A stretch of 64,000 nt of DNA, taken from contig NZ_CP044011.1 of assembly GCF_016864555.1 (NCBI RefSeq), positions 3,181,501 to 3,245,500 on the forward strand, in the 5' to 3' direction. This DNA comes from Sinorhizobium sp. BG8 (GTDB taxonomy: Bacteria; Pseudomonadota; Alphaproteobacteria; Rhizobiales; Rhizobiaceae). A model generated the notes under the pieces. The model saw nothing but the letters and a program-made list of their open reading frames with translations. It was not told the origin of the DNA and ran no database searches. The translations under genes were made by a program, and so were the position numbers. Each line of letters begins with the position of its first letter. Position 1 is the stretch's first letter. Of this stretch, positions 27,845 through 37,254 are shown piece by piece.

Positions 27845-29644
27845 ATGGAACATCTTCACGCCGTATGGGAGGAGCGCGGACTTCTGGGGCTGATGGACCT
27901 GGTTCTCCAGCAGTTTGCTGATGCCGACAAGATCGCCCTCGCGATAGCCCTTCTGACCCCCCTGCTCCTCTTGTACGGCCGCCGCGAAACGCGGCACCGC
28001 CGGCTTCACCGACTGAAACATCTGATGGTGTCCTATCCGACGATCTACAAGCGATCGAGAAGTTCTGACAGAGACACGAACCCGTCGTTCGAACTGGTGA
28101 AGGCGAAATACATCGCGGATCTTCCGCTCGAACTCGAGCCTGAAGATCATGCATTCCTTCGCGAACCCAGACAGGTGGTGGACAGGGCGATCAGTGTTTC
28201 ACAGACCTTCCGGGCCCTTGTCGAACCGCGATTGCTGGTAGCATCAATCGGCTTCGTCATTGCTACCTACTACGGCTTCAAGAACCTGGACATCATTCTC
28301 GCCTCGGGAATATCGCTCCCTGAAGCCACAGCCATTGAACCGAAGTCCCCGGTCAGTTTCGACCAGATCCAGTTGATCGGTGCGCTGGCCTTCGCCGGCG
28401 CCTATGTCGTTGCGCTCAGGACATTCATCGGCGGGCTCGCCGTCTTCGATCTGTCTGCCTTCATGTTCCTGCGCCAGACGACCGAGATGATCGCCTCTGT
28501 CCTTTTTGCGATCTTTCTCTTCAGGGCATTCCCGGACCCCTGGACGCAGATCACCAATGTGGTGGCGGGCGGCAAGCCATCTTCGACGGTACAGGCCGCG
28601 GAGGTCAGCTGGGTGTGGCTGGTGCTGGCGCCCGTATTCGGATTGCTGCCGCAGAGCGCCACCAAGTTCGTTCTGGTGCGCCTGCAGTCGCTCATTGCCT
28701 GGGTGAAGATGGACGATGATCGCTTTACTTCCGTGACGCGCGTGGTCACGCTCGACGTCATTGACGGCATCGACTATGGCACGCGCTTCCGCCTGGAGGA
28801 GGCCGGCATATTCGACGTCCAGAATCTCGCCACCTACAATCCCATCCTTCTCCACGTGGAGACGCCCTATCTGATCTACGAAACGATCGACTGGGTGGCC
28901 CAGGCCCAGCTTTGCCACATGATCGGCATCGAGAAGTTCCTGTTCCTGCGCCACTACAACATCCGAACGATCTTCGACCTGGAGCGCGCAATTGACTACC
29001 AGAGCCGGAGAGCCAGGGACAAGTGCGGCCCCAAGGTGGACGGACCTGATGAATTCGACCTGATCTATGCCGCCATCCTCTTCGCGCCCACCGGTTTCCT
29101 CGTCGAGGTAGCCCGTCTCGGCAACCTCAAGCCTTTCACCATTACCGACAAGGTCGCGTCGCCCGCGACTGTCGAGGAGTATTGCAAATGGGCGCTCCAG
29201 CTGATCACGACCGATATGACGAAAACCAAGGAATGCGTCGAACACATGATGGGGTGGCTTGCCGACGATCTACACGTCCGGCGACTGCGGGCGATCTGGC
29301 AGGAGATCTCGGACGATTTGGGCGAGCGCACCACCCGGCTTGACAACGACAAGGACGAGCCCAACGCCCACTGCCGGGAAAGATGTTGCAAGAAGCAGGA
29401 AGAGATCAATGGCGCCTGTCCGGAAACAGGCGACGAACAGCAACAGGTCGTTGGGAACGGCAAGGAAGATGAGGCTGGGAAGCTCCCCGCCTCCACCGAG
29501 ACGGAGGAAGCTGGGAAAACGGGCGCGGAGAATGCAGGCGAAAGCGGTCAGGAGGCAACCGGCGCGGCCGCCGAGGCTGCGGCTGCTGAGCAACCCACTG
29601 CCTCCGAACCCGTGCCCGGGACCGTCACCCCTGCCCGAGAATAG
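27845..29644 (+). CDS. Unrecognised membrane protein with helix-hairpin-helix-like cytosolic domain
   Basis: 599-residue protein that I cannot assign. TM1 lies at about residues 29-45. A basic loop and a hydrophilic segment follow (46-127), then TM helices at about 129-147, 175-197, 210-228 and 255-270. The cytosolic part begins near 290. Residues 303-356 ([19 protein letters not shown], then [18 protein letters not shown]) have the feel of a helix-hairpin-helix or fingers domain with a possible second copy at 360-385. The tail from about 510 is Glu/Ala/Gly-rich with a CRERCCKK cluster. GGAGGG precedes the ATG. The 3' end overlaps the convergent ssuB by 20 bp. Upstream DNA is AT-rich. Possibly horizontally acquired. 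Confidence 0.75.
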   Translation: MEHLHAVWEERGLLGLMDLVLQQFADADKIALAIALLTPLLLLYGRRETRHRRLHRLKHLMVSYPTIYKRSRSSDRDTNPSFELVKAKYIADLPLELEPEDHAFLREPRQVVDRAISVSQTFRALVEPRLLVASIGFVIATYYGFKNLDIILASGISLPEATAIEPKSPVSFDQIQLIGALAFAGAYVVALRTFIGGLAVFDLSAFMFLRQTTEMIASVLFAIFLFRAFPDPWTQITNVVAGGKPSSTVQAAEVSWVWLVLAPVFGLLPQSATKFVLVRLQSLIAWVKMDDDRFTSVTRVVTLDVIDGIDYGTRFRLEEAGIFDVQNLATYNPILLHVETPYLIYETIDWVAQAQLCHMIGIEKFLFLRHYNIRTIFDLERAIDYQSRRARDKCGPKVDGPDEFDLIYAAILFAPTGFLVEVARLGNLKPFTITDKVASPATVEEYCKWALQLITTDMTKTKECVEHMMGWLADDLHVRRLRAIWQEISDDLGERTTRLDNDKDEPNAHCRERCCKKQEEINGACPETGDEQQQVVGNGKEDEAGKLPASTETEEAGKTGAENAGESGQEATGAAAEAAAAEQPTASEPVPGTVTPARE

Positions 29645-30458
29645 CCTCTAGCAACTGACCTTCGAGTTCGGCGAGCTGCGGATTGCCGTGGGCGCGTGGG
29701 TGCGGGTGGCTGACGGTCAGGTCGAGCGCGACGCGTCCCTCCTGGAGCACGATCACGCGGTCTGCCAGGTTGACGGCCTCGCTGACGTCGTGGGTGACGA
29801 GGACCGCGGTGAAACCGAGCTCCCGCCACACGCGGCTCAAGAGCTTCTGCATGGTGATGCGGGTCAGCGCGTCGAGCGCCCCCAGCGGTTCGTCGAGGAC
29901 GAGCAGGCCGGGCTTGCTGACAAGGGCTCGGGCAAGCGCCACGCGCTGTCTCTGTCCGCCCGAAAGTTTTGACGGCCACTGGTCCGCCTTGTCCGAAAGC
30001 TGCACCTCGCGCAACGCCTGTTGCGCCTCGCGCCGTGCGGTGGTCAGGTCCACGCCTTCGCCGAGACCGACTTCGACATTGGCCTCGACCGTCGCCCAGG
30101 GAAGCAGCCGCGGTTCCTGGAACACGATGCGCGCATTCGGCGCCACGTCCTCGCCGTCCTCGTCCGTGAACGCGACGGTGCCGGCCGTTTGCTGGTCCAG
30201 CCCGACCAGCGTGCGCAGCAGGGTGCTCTTGCCGCAGCCGCTCTTGCCGACGATGGCGATGAACTGTCCCGCCGGAACGTCGAGGTCGATGCCGCGCAGC
30301 ACGTGGTTGTCGCCGAATGTCTTCTCCACGCCCCGCAGGCGGAGCGAAACGGGGCCGGCATGCGTCTTCTCCGTCGGCTGGGCATCGCCGCCCGCGCCTT
30401 CGGCGAATTCCCTGAGGCGGGCATGTTCGACTTCGATGAAAAGGTGAGACTGGTCCAT
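29625..30458 (-). CDS. ssuB: Aliphatic sulfonate ABC transporter, ATP-binding protein
   Basis: 277-residue ATPase of the SsuB/TauB family that powers sulfonate import. Walker [17 protein letters not shown]-loop [12 protein letters not shown], signature [15 protein letters not shown] and Walker [13 protein letters not shown] are all present. The N-terminal 35 residues before [12 protein letters not shown] are an extra, Ala/Gly-rich stretch found in some rhizobial SsuB. It is the last gene of the ssu operon, 10 bp after ssuC. Its 3' end overlaps the convergent membrane-protein gene. The substrate range follows the two SsuA proteins upstream. Confidence 0.92.
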   Translation of the reverse strand: MDQSHLFIEVEHARLREFAEGAGGDAQPTEKTHAGPVSLRLRGVEKTFGDNHVLRGIDLDVPAGQFIAIVGKSGCGKSTLLRTLVGLDQQTAGTVAFTDEDGEDVAPNARIVFQEPRLLPWATVEANVEVGLGEGVDLTTARREAQQALREVQLSDKADQWPSKLSGGQRQRVALARALVSKPGLLVLDEPLGALDALTRITMQKLLSRVWRELGFTAVLVTHDVSEAVNLADRVIVLQEGRVALDLTVSHPHPRAHGNPQLAELEGQLLEAILGQG

Positions 30459-30468
30459 CTGCCTGTCC

Positions 30469-31302
30469 TTATCTCTGGTAGACCGGGTTCCAGGCGAGTG
30501 CCCGGCGTTCCAGTGCCTTCGCGATCACGTCGGCGAGCTTGCCGAGCGCGGCGTAGATCAGGAGTGCCAGCACCACGACGTCGGTCATCATGAATTCGCG
30601 GGCATTGTTGGCCATGTGGCCGATGCCGGACGAAGCGGCAATCGATTCCGAAACGATGAGCGTCAGCCACATGATCCCGAGCGCATAGCGCAGTCCCACG
30701 AAGATCGACGGCAAGGCGCCGGGCAGGATGATCTTGCGAAACAGCGTCCACCCGCTCATCCCGTAGACCCGCCCCATCTCGAGAAGGTCGCGGTCGACGT
30801 TCCGAACTCCGTGGAAGGTGTTGAGGTAGATCGGGAACAGGACACCGAGCGAGGTCAGGAACAGCTTCGATTCCTCTCCGATCCCGAACCACAGGATGAC
30901 AAGCGGGATCATCGCGAGATGCGGGATGGTGCGCAGCATTTGCAGCGTCGTGTCCGTCAGCTCTTCGGAAAGCCTGGAAACCCCGTTGGCGATCCCGAGC
31001 AGGAAGCCGATCGTTCCGCCGACCAGAAGCCCGGCCACCGCACGCGCGCCGCTGACGAGCACATTGTGAGCCAGTGCACCGGAGAGCGTCTGGTCGATGA
31101 AGGCGAGAAACACATCCGCCGGAGAAGGCATGATCCGCCCCGAGATGAACCCCAGGGAGGAAGCCACCTGCCAGAGCGCGATGCCGCCGACAGGGATCAG
31201 GTAAGGCAGCAGGGCCCGCCGGCCGGGCAAGGACAGGATCGGTCCTGTTTTCTCCGTTTTCGGCCTGGCCGCAGCGCGACCCTGCGAGACGACGATCGAC
31301 AT
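30469..31302 (-). CDS. ssuC: Aliphatic sulfonate ABC transporter, permease
   Basis: 277-residue inner-membrane permease of the SsuC/TauC group. About six TM helices: [20 protein letters not shown] first, then a second block around [19 protein letters not shown]. The EAA-type loop [23 protein letters not shown] lies in the middle, and [19 protein letters not shown] follows it. The cytoplasmic N-terminus is basic. It lies between ssuD (57 bp upstream) and ssuB (10 bp downstream) in one transcript. Confidence 0.92.
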   Translation of the reverse strand: MSIVVSQGRAAARPKTEKTGPILSLPGRRALLPYLIPVGGIALWQVASSLGFISGRIMPSPADVFLAFIDQTLSGALAHNVLVSGARAVAGLLVGGTIGFLLGIANGVSRLSEELTDTTLQMLRTIPHLAMIPLVILWFGIGEESKLFLTSLGVLFPIYLNTFHGVRNVDRDLLEMGRVYGMSGWTLFRKIILPGALPSIFVGLRYALGIMWLTLIVSESIAASSGIGHMANNAREFMMTDVVVLALLIYAALGKLADVIAKALERRALAWNPVYQR

Positions 31303-31359
31303 GGCGGGTTCCCCTTTCGGTGTTTGACAGGTTGCGAGCGCGACGGCGATGTCCGCCGC

Positions 31360-32535
31360 CTAGGACGCGGAAACCGCGCGGAAGCCTCCGGAATGCCCGC
31401 CACCCGCGAAAACGCGGGAATCGGCGAACTCGCTGCGTTCGTTGTCGTTGCCCGACGCCCCGGCAAGGCCGAGCTTCGGGAAGAGGAGTTCCGCCACCCT
31501 GTATGCCTCCTCGAGATGCGGGTAGCCCGAGCCAATCACGGTGTCGATGCCGATCTCCTGGTACTCACGCAGCCGCGCGGCAACCGTCTCCGGCGAGCCG
31601 ACGAGGGCGGTCCCGGCGCCGGCGCGCACCAGCCCCACGCCCGCCCAGAGGTTGGGTGAAACTTCGAGCTTGTCGCGGCTTCCGTTGTGCAGCTGCGTCA
31701 TCCGGCGCTGACCGACGGAGTCGGATTCGCGCGCGAAACGGGATTGGGTCTCGCGGATGGTCTCGTCGGAAAGCTTGGAAATGAGCTTGTCCGCTGCAGC
31801 CCATGCCTCGTCGTCGGTCTCGCGAACGATGAAGTGGAGACGAATGCCGAAGCTCACCTCCCTCCCCTTGCGGGCTGCCGCCGCGCGCACGGCCTCGACC
31901 TTTTCCTTCACCTGTTCGGGCGGCTCGCCCCAGGTCAGATACTTGTCCACGCGTCCTGCCGCGAATTCGATGCCGGCCTCGGAGGATCCTCCGAAATAGA
32001 GCGGCATGCGCGGCGCCTGTACCGGCGGGAAGCCGAGACGCGCGCCCTTGGCGCGGATGTGCTTGCCGTCGAGATCAGCCTCACCGGTGGCAAGGAGCTT
32101 CTCCCAGACGGTGAAGAACTCCTCTGCATGCTCGTAGCGTTCGTCATGGCTGACGAAGATACCGTCGCCTGCAAGCTCGCTCGGGCTTCCGCCGACCACG
32201 ATGTTCATGAGCACGCGACCGTTCGACACCCGGTCGAGGGCCGTCGCAAGGCGCGCGTAGTAGGCGGGCGATGCCGTTCCGGGCCGGATGGCGACGAGGA
32301 ACTTCAGTTTCTCGGTATGGGCGGCAAGCGAGGCCGCAGTCACGAACGACTCCTCGCAGGCAACGCCGGTCGGCAGCAGGACGCCCTGGTAGCCGAGCCG
32401 ATCGACCGCACTTGCGATCTCGCGGAGATAACGATGATCGGGTGCGCGGGTGAGCTCGTTCGAGCCGAGGTAGGTTCCATCCCCGGCAGTCGGTATGAAC
32501 CAGAGAAAGTCGATCGGCTTGTCGGTTTTTGTCAT
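31360..32535 (-). CDS. ssuD: FMNH2-dependent alkanesulfonate monooxygenase
   Basis: Releases sulfite from alkanesulfonates using FMNH2 and oxygen, giving sulfur for cysteine synthesis. 391 residues, the SsuD length, with a TIM-barrel luciferase fold: [18 protein letters not shown] at the start, the [21 protein letters not shown] and [12 protein letters not shown] segments, and [14 protein letters not shown]. The partner FMN reductase SsuE is not encoded nearby, so reduced flavin must come from elsewhere. The C-terminal tail after ELLFPKLGL is a variable, Ser/Gly-rich extension. It lies between ssuA1 (25 bp) and ssuC. Confidence 0.95.
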   Translation of the reverse strand: MTKTDKPIDFLWFIPTAGDGTYLGSNELTRAPDHRYLREIASAVDRLGYQGVLLPTGVACEESFVTAASLAAHTEKLKFLVAIRPGTASPAYYARLATALDRVSNGRVLMNIVVGGSPSELAGDGIFVSHDERYEHAEEFFTVWEKLLATGEADLDGKHIRAKGARLGFPPVQAPRMPLYFGGSSEAGIEFAAGRVDKYLTWGEPPEQVKEKVEAVRAAAARKGREVSFGIRLHFIVRETDDEAWAAADKLISKLSDETIRETQSRFARESDSVGQRRMTQLHNGSRDKLEVSPNLWAGVGLVRAGAGTALVGSPETVAARLREYQEIGIDTVIGSGYPHLEEAYRVAELLFPKLGLAGASGNDNERSEFADSRVFAGGGHSGGFRAVSAS

Positions 32536-32560
32536 ATGTCGTTCCTTCCGGAAAATGAGG

Positions 32561-33529
32561 TCAGCTCGCCTTCGGCCGCCAGACGATGTCGGAAATGGTG
32601 AGCTTCTTGGGCAGGATCTTGAGATCGAAGAATTCGTCCGCGAGCGCCTGCTGGTAGGCGAGCGCCTCGTCGGTGATGGGGAAGACCCGGCCGAGATCGC
32701 TGCCCTTGCGCGTCAGCACTGTCCGGGTCACCTCGAGCGGCACGCCGGTGATCTCGGAAAGGGCCGGTACGGTCTCGTCGAGGTGCGCCTGGGCCCAGAC
32801 GCCGACCTTCTTCAGCTCGTCGATCACGTCGGTGATGACCTCGGGGTTGGCGGCGGTGAAGTCGCCATTGCCGAAATAGAAGCTCCAGCTGTCGACAATG
32901 CCGTCCGCCGTCGTCAGCACGCGGCTCGCAGGGTCGGCTTCAGCCACGGCGAAATAGGGATCCCAGATCGCCCAGGCGTCGATGCTTCCGGTCTTGAAGG
33001 CGGCTGCCGCGTCCGGCGGCGCAAGATCGATCGCCTCGACGTCGTCGGTGGTCAGGCCTGCCTTGCGCAGCGCCTTCACCGTGAAATTGTGGGCGCTCGA
33101 GCCGCGCTTGAAGGCGACACGCTTTCCCTTGAGGTCCTCCAGCGACTGGAGCGGCGAGTCCTTGTGGACGAGGATCGCCGATCCGGTCGAAGGTCCGCGG
33201 TAGCTGCCCACATAGAGCAGGTTCCCGCCGGCCGCCTGCGCGAAGAGCGGAGGCACGTCCCCCGTGGGGCCGAAGTCGAGCGACCCCGCGCCGAGCGCCT
33301 CCAGCAGCGGTGGCCCGGAGGTGAATTCGGCCCAAGTCACGGATACGCCGCGCGGCGCCAGCCGTTTTTCCAGCGCCCCGGTGCGCTTGGCGAGCGCCAA
33401 CACGCCGTTCTTCTGCCATCCGATGCGAAGCACGGTCGCCGCTTGCGCCCGCGCGGGACGCAAGCCGGGAAGAGCGAGCGCACCTGCGGCCGCGCCGATG
33501 AGACCAAGTGTCTGTCTGCGGGTAATCAT
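32561..33529 (-). CDS. ssuA: Aliphatic sulfonate ABC transporter, binding protein (copy 1)
   Basis: 322-residue periplasmic binding protein. The N-terminus [20 protein letters not shown] has a twin-arginine look, and cleavage is expected after ARA. The SsuA/TauA/NMT1 fold shows as [39 protein letters not shown] and [16 protein letters not shown]. It is clearly homologous over its whole length to the next gene (33568-34542), including the C-terminal [17 protein letters not shown]. The two copies probably differ in ligand preference. 25 bp separate it from ssuD. Confidence 0.93.
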   Translation of the reverse strand: MITRRQTLGLIGAAAGALALPGLRPARAQAATVLRIGWQKNGVLALAKRTGALEKRLAPRGVSVTWAEFTSGPPLLEALGAGSLDFGPTGDVPPLFAQAAGGNLLYVGSYRGPSTGSAILVHKDSPLQSLEDLKGKRVAFKRGSSAHNFTVKALRKAGLTTDDVEAIDLAPPDAAAAFKTGSIDAWAIWDPYFAVAEADPASRVLTTADGIVDSWSFYFGNGDFTAANPEVITDVIDELKKVGVWAQAHLDETVPALSEITGVPLEVTRTVLTRKGSDLGRVFPITDEALAYQQALADEFFDLKILPKKLTISDIVWRPKAS

Positions 33530-33567
33530 GCCCTTGCCCTTTCGTGTGGGAGGATCCTTGGAAAGCG

Positions 33568-34542
33568 TCAGCTCGCCTTGGGGTGCCAGACGATGTCGGA
33601 GATGGTGAGCTTCTTCGGCAGCACGCCGAAGGCGAAGAAGTCATCGGCGAGCGCCTGCTGGTAGGCGACCGCCGCCTCCGGCACGGGACCGACGCTGCCG
33701 AGATCGGCTCCTGCGCGCGTGAGCGTCACTTTGGTGATGGCCTCGGGAACGCCTGTGATGGCGGCGAGCGCCTTGGTGGTGTCGTCGAGGTTCGCCTGCG
33801 CGGCAGCGCCGACCTTGGCGAGCTCGTCCAGGATTTCGCTCACGACCTCGGGATGCGCGGCGGTGAATTCGCCGTTGCCGAGGAAGTAGCCCCAGGCCTC
33901 TACGATCCCTTCGGATGTGGTCAGCAGCCGCGCTTCTGCGTCCGCCTCGCCGATCGCGAAATACGGGTCCCAGATCACCCAGGCGTCAATGCTGCCATTC
34001 TTGAAGGCGGCCAGTGCATCCGGTGGCGGCAGGTCCACTTCCTGGATATCGCTCGGCTGCAGGCCGGCCTTTGCGAGCGCCTTGAAGGCGAAATTGTGCG
34101 CACTTGATCCGCGCTTGTAGGCAAGCTTCACGCCCTTCAGATCCTCGAGCGACTGGATCTTGGAGTCCTTCTTGACGAGGATGCCGTGGAAGGCGGCCGG
34201 GGGCCGGTAGGTCCCGACGTAAAGCAGATTGCCGCCGGCAGCCTGGGCGAAGAGCGGGGGCACGTCGCCGGTCGGGCCGAAGTCGAGAGCGCCCGCGCCG
34301 AGAGCTTCGAGCAGCGGTGGCCCGGACGTGAATTCCGACCATGCGATGGAGATGCCGCGGTCGGCGAAGCGTTTCTCGAGAACGCCCTGCTGCTTGGCGA
34401 GCGCCAGCACGCCGAACTTCTGCCAACCGATGCGGATCGTCGTGGGGTCGGCGGCAGCGGCAAGGCGTGCACCCGGACCGGTCAGGGCGGCGGCGGCTGC
34501 CGAAGCACCGATGAGCGAAAGTGTCTGTCTTCTCGAGAGCAT
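33568..34542 (-). CDS. ssuA: Aliphatic sulfonate ABC transporter, binding protein (copy 2)
   Basis: 324-residue paralogue of the previous binding protein and first gene of the operon. Signal region MLSRRQTLSLIGASAAAAAL, again with a twin arginine. Motifs are parallel to copy 1: [55 protein letters not shown], ending [17 protein letters not shown]. Differences cluster around the ligand region (TYRPPAAFHGILVKK here against [15 protein letters not shown] in copy 1). A tandem duplication within one operon; 38 bp lie between the genes. Confidence 0.93.
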   Translation of the reverse strand: MLSRRQTLSLIGASAAAAALTGPGARLAAAADPTTIRIGWQKFGVLALAKQQGVLEKRFADRGISIAWSEFTSGPPLLEALGAGALDFGPTGDVPPLFAQAAGGNLLYVGTYRPPAAFHGILVKKDSKIQSLEDLKGVKLAYKRGSSAHNFAFKALAKAGLQPSDIQEVDLPPPDALAAFKNGSIDAWVIWDPYFAIGEADAEARLLTTSEGIVEAWGYFLGNGEFTAAHPEVVSEILDELAKVGAAAQANLDDTTKALAAITGVPEAITKVTLTRAGADLGSVGPVPEAAVAYQQALADDFFAFGVLPKKLTISDIVWHPKAS

Positions 34543-35109
34543 GGTCGTGTCCCCTTTTCTGTTTTCTGTAGTGCGGCCTGCTTCATACAGCGGCTATGGG
34601 TCGATACTGTCATTATACATGAATTTAATCGACAATATAGATTGTATGGTTTCCGACCCAATTGAAAATCCATTTCAAAAGACACCATCTTCCGGAAACA
34701 GAATTCCATTCCTGTCAAAGCCCAACAGGAAGCATCGCCCGAAGAGAGGTCCGGGTGAGCGACGGGACCACCGTCAGCGGGGTCTTCGGACCGCACGACC
34801 TTCCATTTCATCTTGCACGAAGCGACCCGGTGCCCGCTTCGGCGATGCGTATTGTCGAAGCAGTCCGGCGCCATGACACGGCACCCGCATTCGGGTTGCC
34901 GGTCGGAAGGCCCATGAGGAAGAGACAGTCGGCGTCACCGCCATCGTCGCGGAACCTGTGCCTTCGCCCCACGCCACATCAGCCGTCGTCGGGAAGCTGG
35001 CAGTCGCAAAGGATGGTGGCGTGCGACCTGAGCCCCACCCCGGCTTTTCCCTTCCACCCCGCAGGTGTTTTCGATAAACCTCGGCGGATACAGCATCAGG
35101 AGACGAAGC
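34543..35109. other. 567-bp intergenic region upstream of the ssu operon
   Basis: No supported gene. The part at 34560-34720 is strikingly AT-rich for this window and must hold the ssu promoter (minus strand). The frames here (34662-35189 plus, 34482-34874 minus) do not look like proteins. The part at 34760-35090 is GC-rich. One frame of it reads about 60 protein-like residues (KAHEEETVGVTAIVAEPVPS) up to a stop at about 35076, without a start. It could be a remnant or chance. Confidence 0.45.
34632..34645. promoter_or_regulatory. Inverted repeat in the ssu promoter region
   Basis: ACAAT-ATAG-ATTGT is a perfect 5-4-5 inverted repeat in the AT-rich region, about 90 bp before the first ssuA. 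It could be a site for a LysR-type sulfur regulator, but no such regulator gene is adjacent. Confidence 0.25.
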
Positions 35110-35982
35110 ATGGCAAAAGTTGCGTTCATCGGCCTCGGTGTCATGGGCTATCCCATGGCCGGTCACCTCAAGGTGAAGGGTGGGCATGACGTCACGGTCT
35201 ACAACCGTACCTCCGCCAGGGCGGAGAGGTGGGTTGAAACGTTCGGCGGCAAGGCCGCGGCAACGCCCGCCGAAGCGGCAGAAGATGCCGAGTTCGTCTT
35301 TACCTGCGTCGGCAACGACGACGACCTGCGCTCGGTCACAACAGGCGCTGGCGGCGTGCTCGAAGGCATGAAGCCCGGCGCGATCCTGATTGACAATACG
35401 ACCGCCTCGGCAGAGGTCGCACGTGAACTCGCCGACGCGGCCAGGGCCAAGGGCTGCCGCTTCGTCGACGCGCCCGTCTCGGGCGGCCAGGCAGGTGCGG
35501 AAAACGGTGTGCTGACCGTGATGTGCGGCGGCGACCCCGATGTCTTCGAACAGGCAAGGCCCATAATCGACGCCTACGCCCGCATGGTCGGGCTCATGGG
35601 GCCGGTCGGCAGCGGCCAGCTCACCAAGATGGTCAACCAGATCTGCATCGCCGGCCTCGTGCAGGGGCTCGCCGAAGGCATCCACTTCGGCAAGAAGGCT
35701 GGCCTCGACATCGAGAAGGTCATCGAGGTCATCTCCAAGGGCGCCGCCGGTTCCTGGCAAATGGAGAACCGTCACAAGACGATGAACGCCGGCAAGTATG
35801 ATTTTGGCTTCGCCATCGACTGGATGCGCAAGGACCTGGACATCGTTCTCTCCGAGGCCCGCCGCAACGGCGCGAAATTGCCGGTGACGGCGCTCGTCGA
35901 CCAGTTCTACGGCGACGTGCAGGACATGGGCGGCAATCGCTGGGATACGTCCTCGCTTCTCGCCAGGCTCGAGCGCAAATGA
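35110..35982 (+). CDS. NAD(P)-dependent beta-hydroxyacid dehydrogenase (3-hydroxyisobutyrate dehydrogenase-like)
   Basis: 290-residue cytoplasmic oxidoreductase of the HIBADH/GlxR/6PGDH-like family. Rossmann start MAKVAFIGLGVMGYPMAGHL, substrate loop DAPVSGGQAGAENG with the conserved Ser/Gly, and catalytic Lys in GSGQLTKMVNQI. The C-terminal part FGFAIDWMRKDLDIVLSEAR is typical. Substrate could be 3-hydroxyisobutyrate, tartronate semialdehyde or succinic semialdehyde; the sequence alone does not decide. AGGAGACGAAGC precedes the ATG. Coupled by ATGA overlap to the AlkD-like gene. Confidence 0.9.
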   Translation: MAKVAFIGLGVMGYPMAGHLKVKGGHDVTVYNRTSARAERWVETFGGKAAATPAEAAEDAEFVFTCVGNDDDLRSVTTGAGGVLEGMKPGAILIDNTTASAEVARELADAARAKGCRFVDAPVSGGQAGAENGVLTVMCGGDPDVFEQARPIIDAYARMVGLMGPVGSGQLTKMVNQICIAGLVQGLAEGIHFGKKAGLDIEKVIEVISKGAAGSWQMENRHKTMNAGKYDFGFAIDWMRKDLDIVLSEARRNGAKLPVTALVDQFYGDVQDMGGNRWDTSSLLARLERK

Positions 35983-36680
35983 TTGGCCCCTCCTCCGCCG
36001 CGGAAGAGATCGTTGCACATCTCAAAGGCCTGCGCTCGGAGGAGAACATCGCCGGCATGGCCCGCTTCGGCATTGTCACGGACGATGCCGTCGGCCTTTC
36101 CAATCCCGACCTGCAGAAGATCGCGCGCCTCGTTAAGAAGGACCAGCAGCGGGCGGAAGTCCTCTGGAGGGGTGGTCTTCGCGAGGCACGCATGCTCGCG
36201 CTCTACACGGCCGAGCCTCAGCGGCTGACCGCCGACCTTGCGCGCCTCTGGGCTGCGGATTTCAATTCCTGGGAAATCGTCGACACGGCGGCCGATCTCT
36301 TCGTCGAGGCGCGCCTGGAAGGAGTACTCGTGCGGGAGTTCGCCGCTGACGAGCGCGAGTTTGTCCGCCGTACGGCGTTCGCGATGATCGCCGGTGCGGC
36401 CGTTCATCTCAAGAAGGAGCCGGACGAAACCTTCCTCGCCTGGCTGCCCCTGATCGAGCAACATGCCGGCGACGAACGCAACTTCGTGCGCAAGGCGGTC
36501 AACTGGGCGCTGCGCAACATCGGCAAGCGCAATCAGCGCTGCCATGCGGCCGCCCTCGCTCTTGCCGAGCGGCTCGCGGCCGGTTCCCGCAGCAGCGAAC
36601 GCTGGATCGGCAAGGATGCCGTGCGGGAACTTCAGTCGGAAAAGGTTCGCGAGCGGCTCGAAAGCCGCGCGTCGCGGTGA
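35979..36680 (+). CDS. DNA alkylation repair protein (AlkD-like)
   Basis: 233-residue HEAT-repeat protein of the AlkC/AlkD glycosylase family, which removes bulky or charged alkylated bases. Features: LSNPDLQKIARLVKKDQQRAE, the WNSWEIVDTA-type core (here FNSWEIVDTAADLFVEARL) and RNFVRKAVNWALRNIGKRN, the segment that in AlkD holds catalytic-site aromatic and Asp residues. Start overlaps the dehydrogenase stop (ATGA). The link with a dehydrogenase is unexplained. Ends 19 bp from the convergent Lrp-type gene. Confidence 0.9.
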   Translation: MIGPSSAAEEIVAHLKGLRSEENIAGMARFGIVTDDAVGLSNPDLQKIARLVKKDQQRAEVLWRGGLREARMLALYTAEPQRLTADLARLWAADFNSWEIVDTAADLFVEARLEGVLVREFAADEREFVRRTAFAMIAGAAVHLKKEPDETFLAWLPLIEQHAGDERNFVRKAVNWALRNIGKRNQRCHAAALALAERLAAGSRSSERWIGKDAVRELQSEKVRERLESRASR

Positions 36681-36699
36681 GACGAGCGCCGTCGGCCGC

Positions 36700-37188
36700 T
36701 CAGTCGTCGCTACTCTTCTGGTTTTCGACGATCATGTAGTCGAGCGGCAGTTCCGTCGTGTACTTGATCTGCTCCATCGCGAACGAGGAGGAAACGTCGC
36801 GGATCTCGATGCGGGCGATCATCCGCTTGTAGAAGGCGTCGTAGGCAGCGATGTCGGGAACCACCACGCGCAGCAGATAGTCGATGTCGCCGCTCATGCG
36901 GTAGAACTCGACCACTTCAGGAAATTCGACCACGACCTCGGAGAAGCGCTTCAGCCATTCGGTCGAATGCGAACTGGTGCGGATGGAAACGAAGACAGTG
37001 ACCTTCGTATTGATCTTGACCGGATCGAGAAGAGCCACGCGGCGGCGGATGACGCCTTCCTCTTCCATCTTCTGGATGCGCCGCCAGCACGGCGTGGTCG
37101 ATAGTCCCACCTTCTTGGCGAGATCTGCCACGGCAAGTGTTGAATCCTCCTGCAGCAGGCGCAGGATTTTGCGGTCCAGACGATCCAT
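36700..37188 (-). CDS. Lrp/AsnC family transcriptional regulator
   Basis: 162-residue regulator. Helix-turn-helix at residues 1-60 (MDRLDRKILRLLQEDSTLAV, then KVGLSTTPCWRRIQKMEEEG) and a RAM ligand-binding domain from about 65 (VFVSIRTSSHSTEWL, FYRMSGDIDYLLRVVVPD). This subtype with the STTPCWRRI recognition helix controls amino-acid related genes in alphaproteobacteria. The upstream DNA (37189-37254) is AT-rich and has a GAAAGA/TATTTC dyad at 37245-37256 that could be its own operator. Its target here is not evident. Confidence 0.92.
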   Translation of the reverse strand: MDRLDRKILRLLQEDSTLAVADLAKKVGLSTTPCWRRIQKMEEEGVIRRRVALLDPVKINTKVTVFVSIRTSSHSTEWLKRFSEVVVEFPEVVEFYRMSGDIDYLLRVVVPDIAAYDAFYKRMIARIEIRDVSSSFAMEQIKYTTELPLDYMIVENQKSSDD

Positions 37189-37254
37189 AAACTCCCCCTT
37201 GGAAACGAATTTTCTTTCTATACCTATATTTGGCAGAGATGGAAGAAAGATATT

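Noticed and set aside
30469-31302. Assigning the operon to taurine (tau) uptake
   Set aside because: The monooxygenase in the operon is the flavin-dependent SsuD type, not the iron/2-oxoglutarate TauD type, so ssu is the better name.
34774-36018. 414-codon minus-strand open frame upstream of the ssu operon
   Set aside because: Mostly antisense of the dehydrogenase gene; no start signal and low protein-like quality in the part that lies in the gap.
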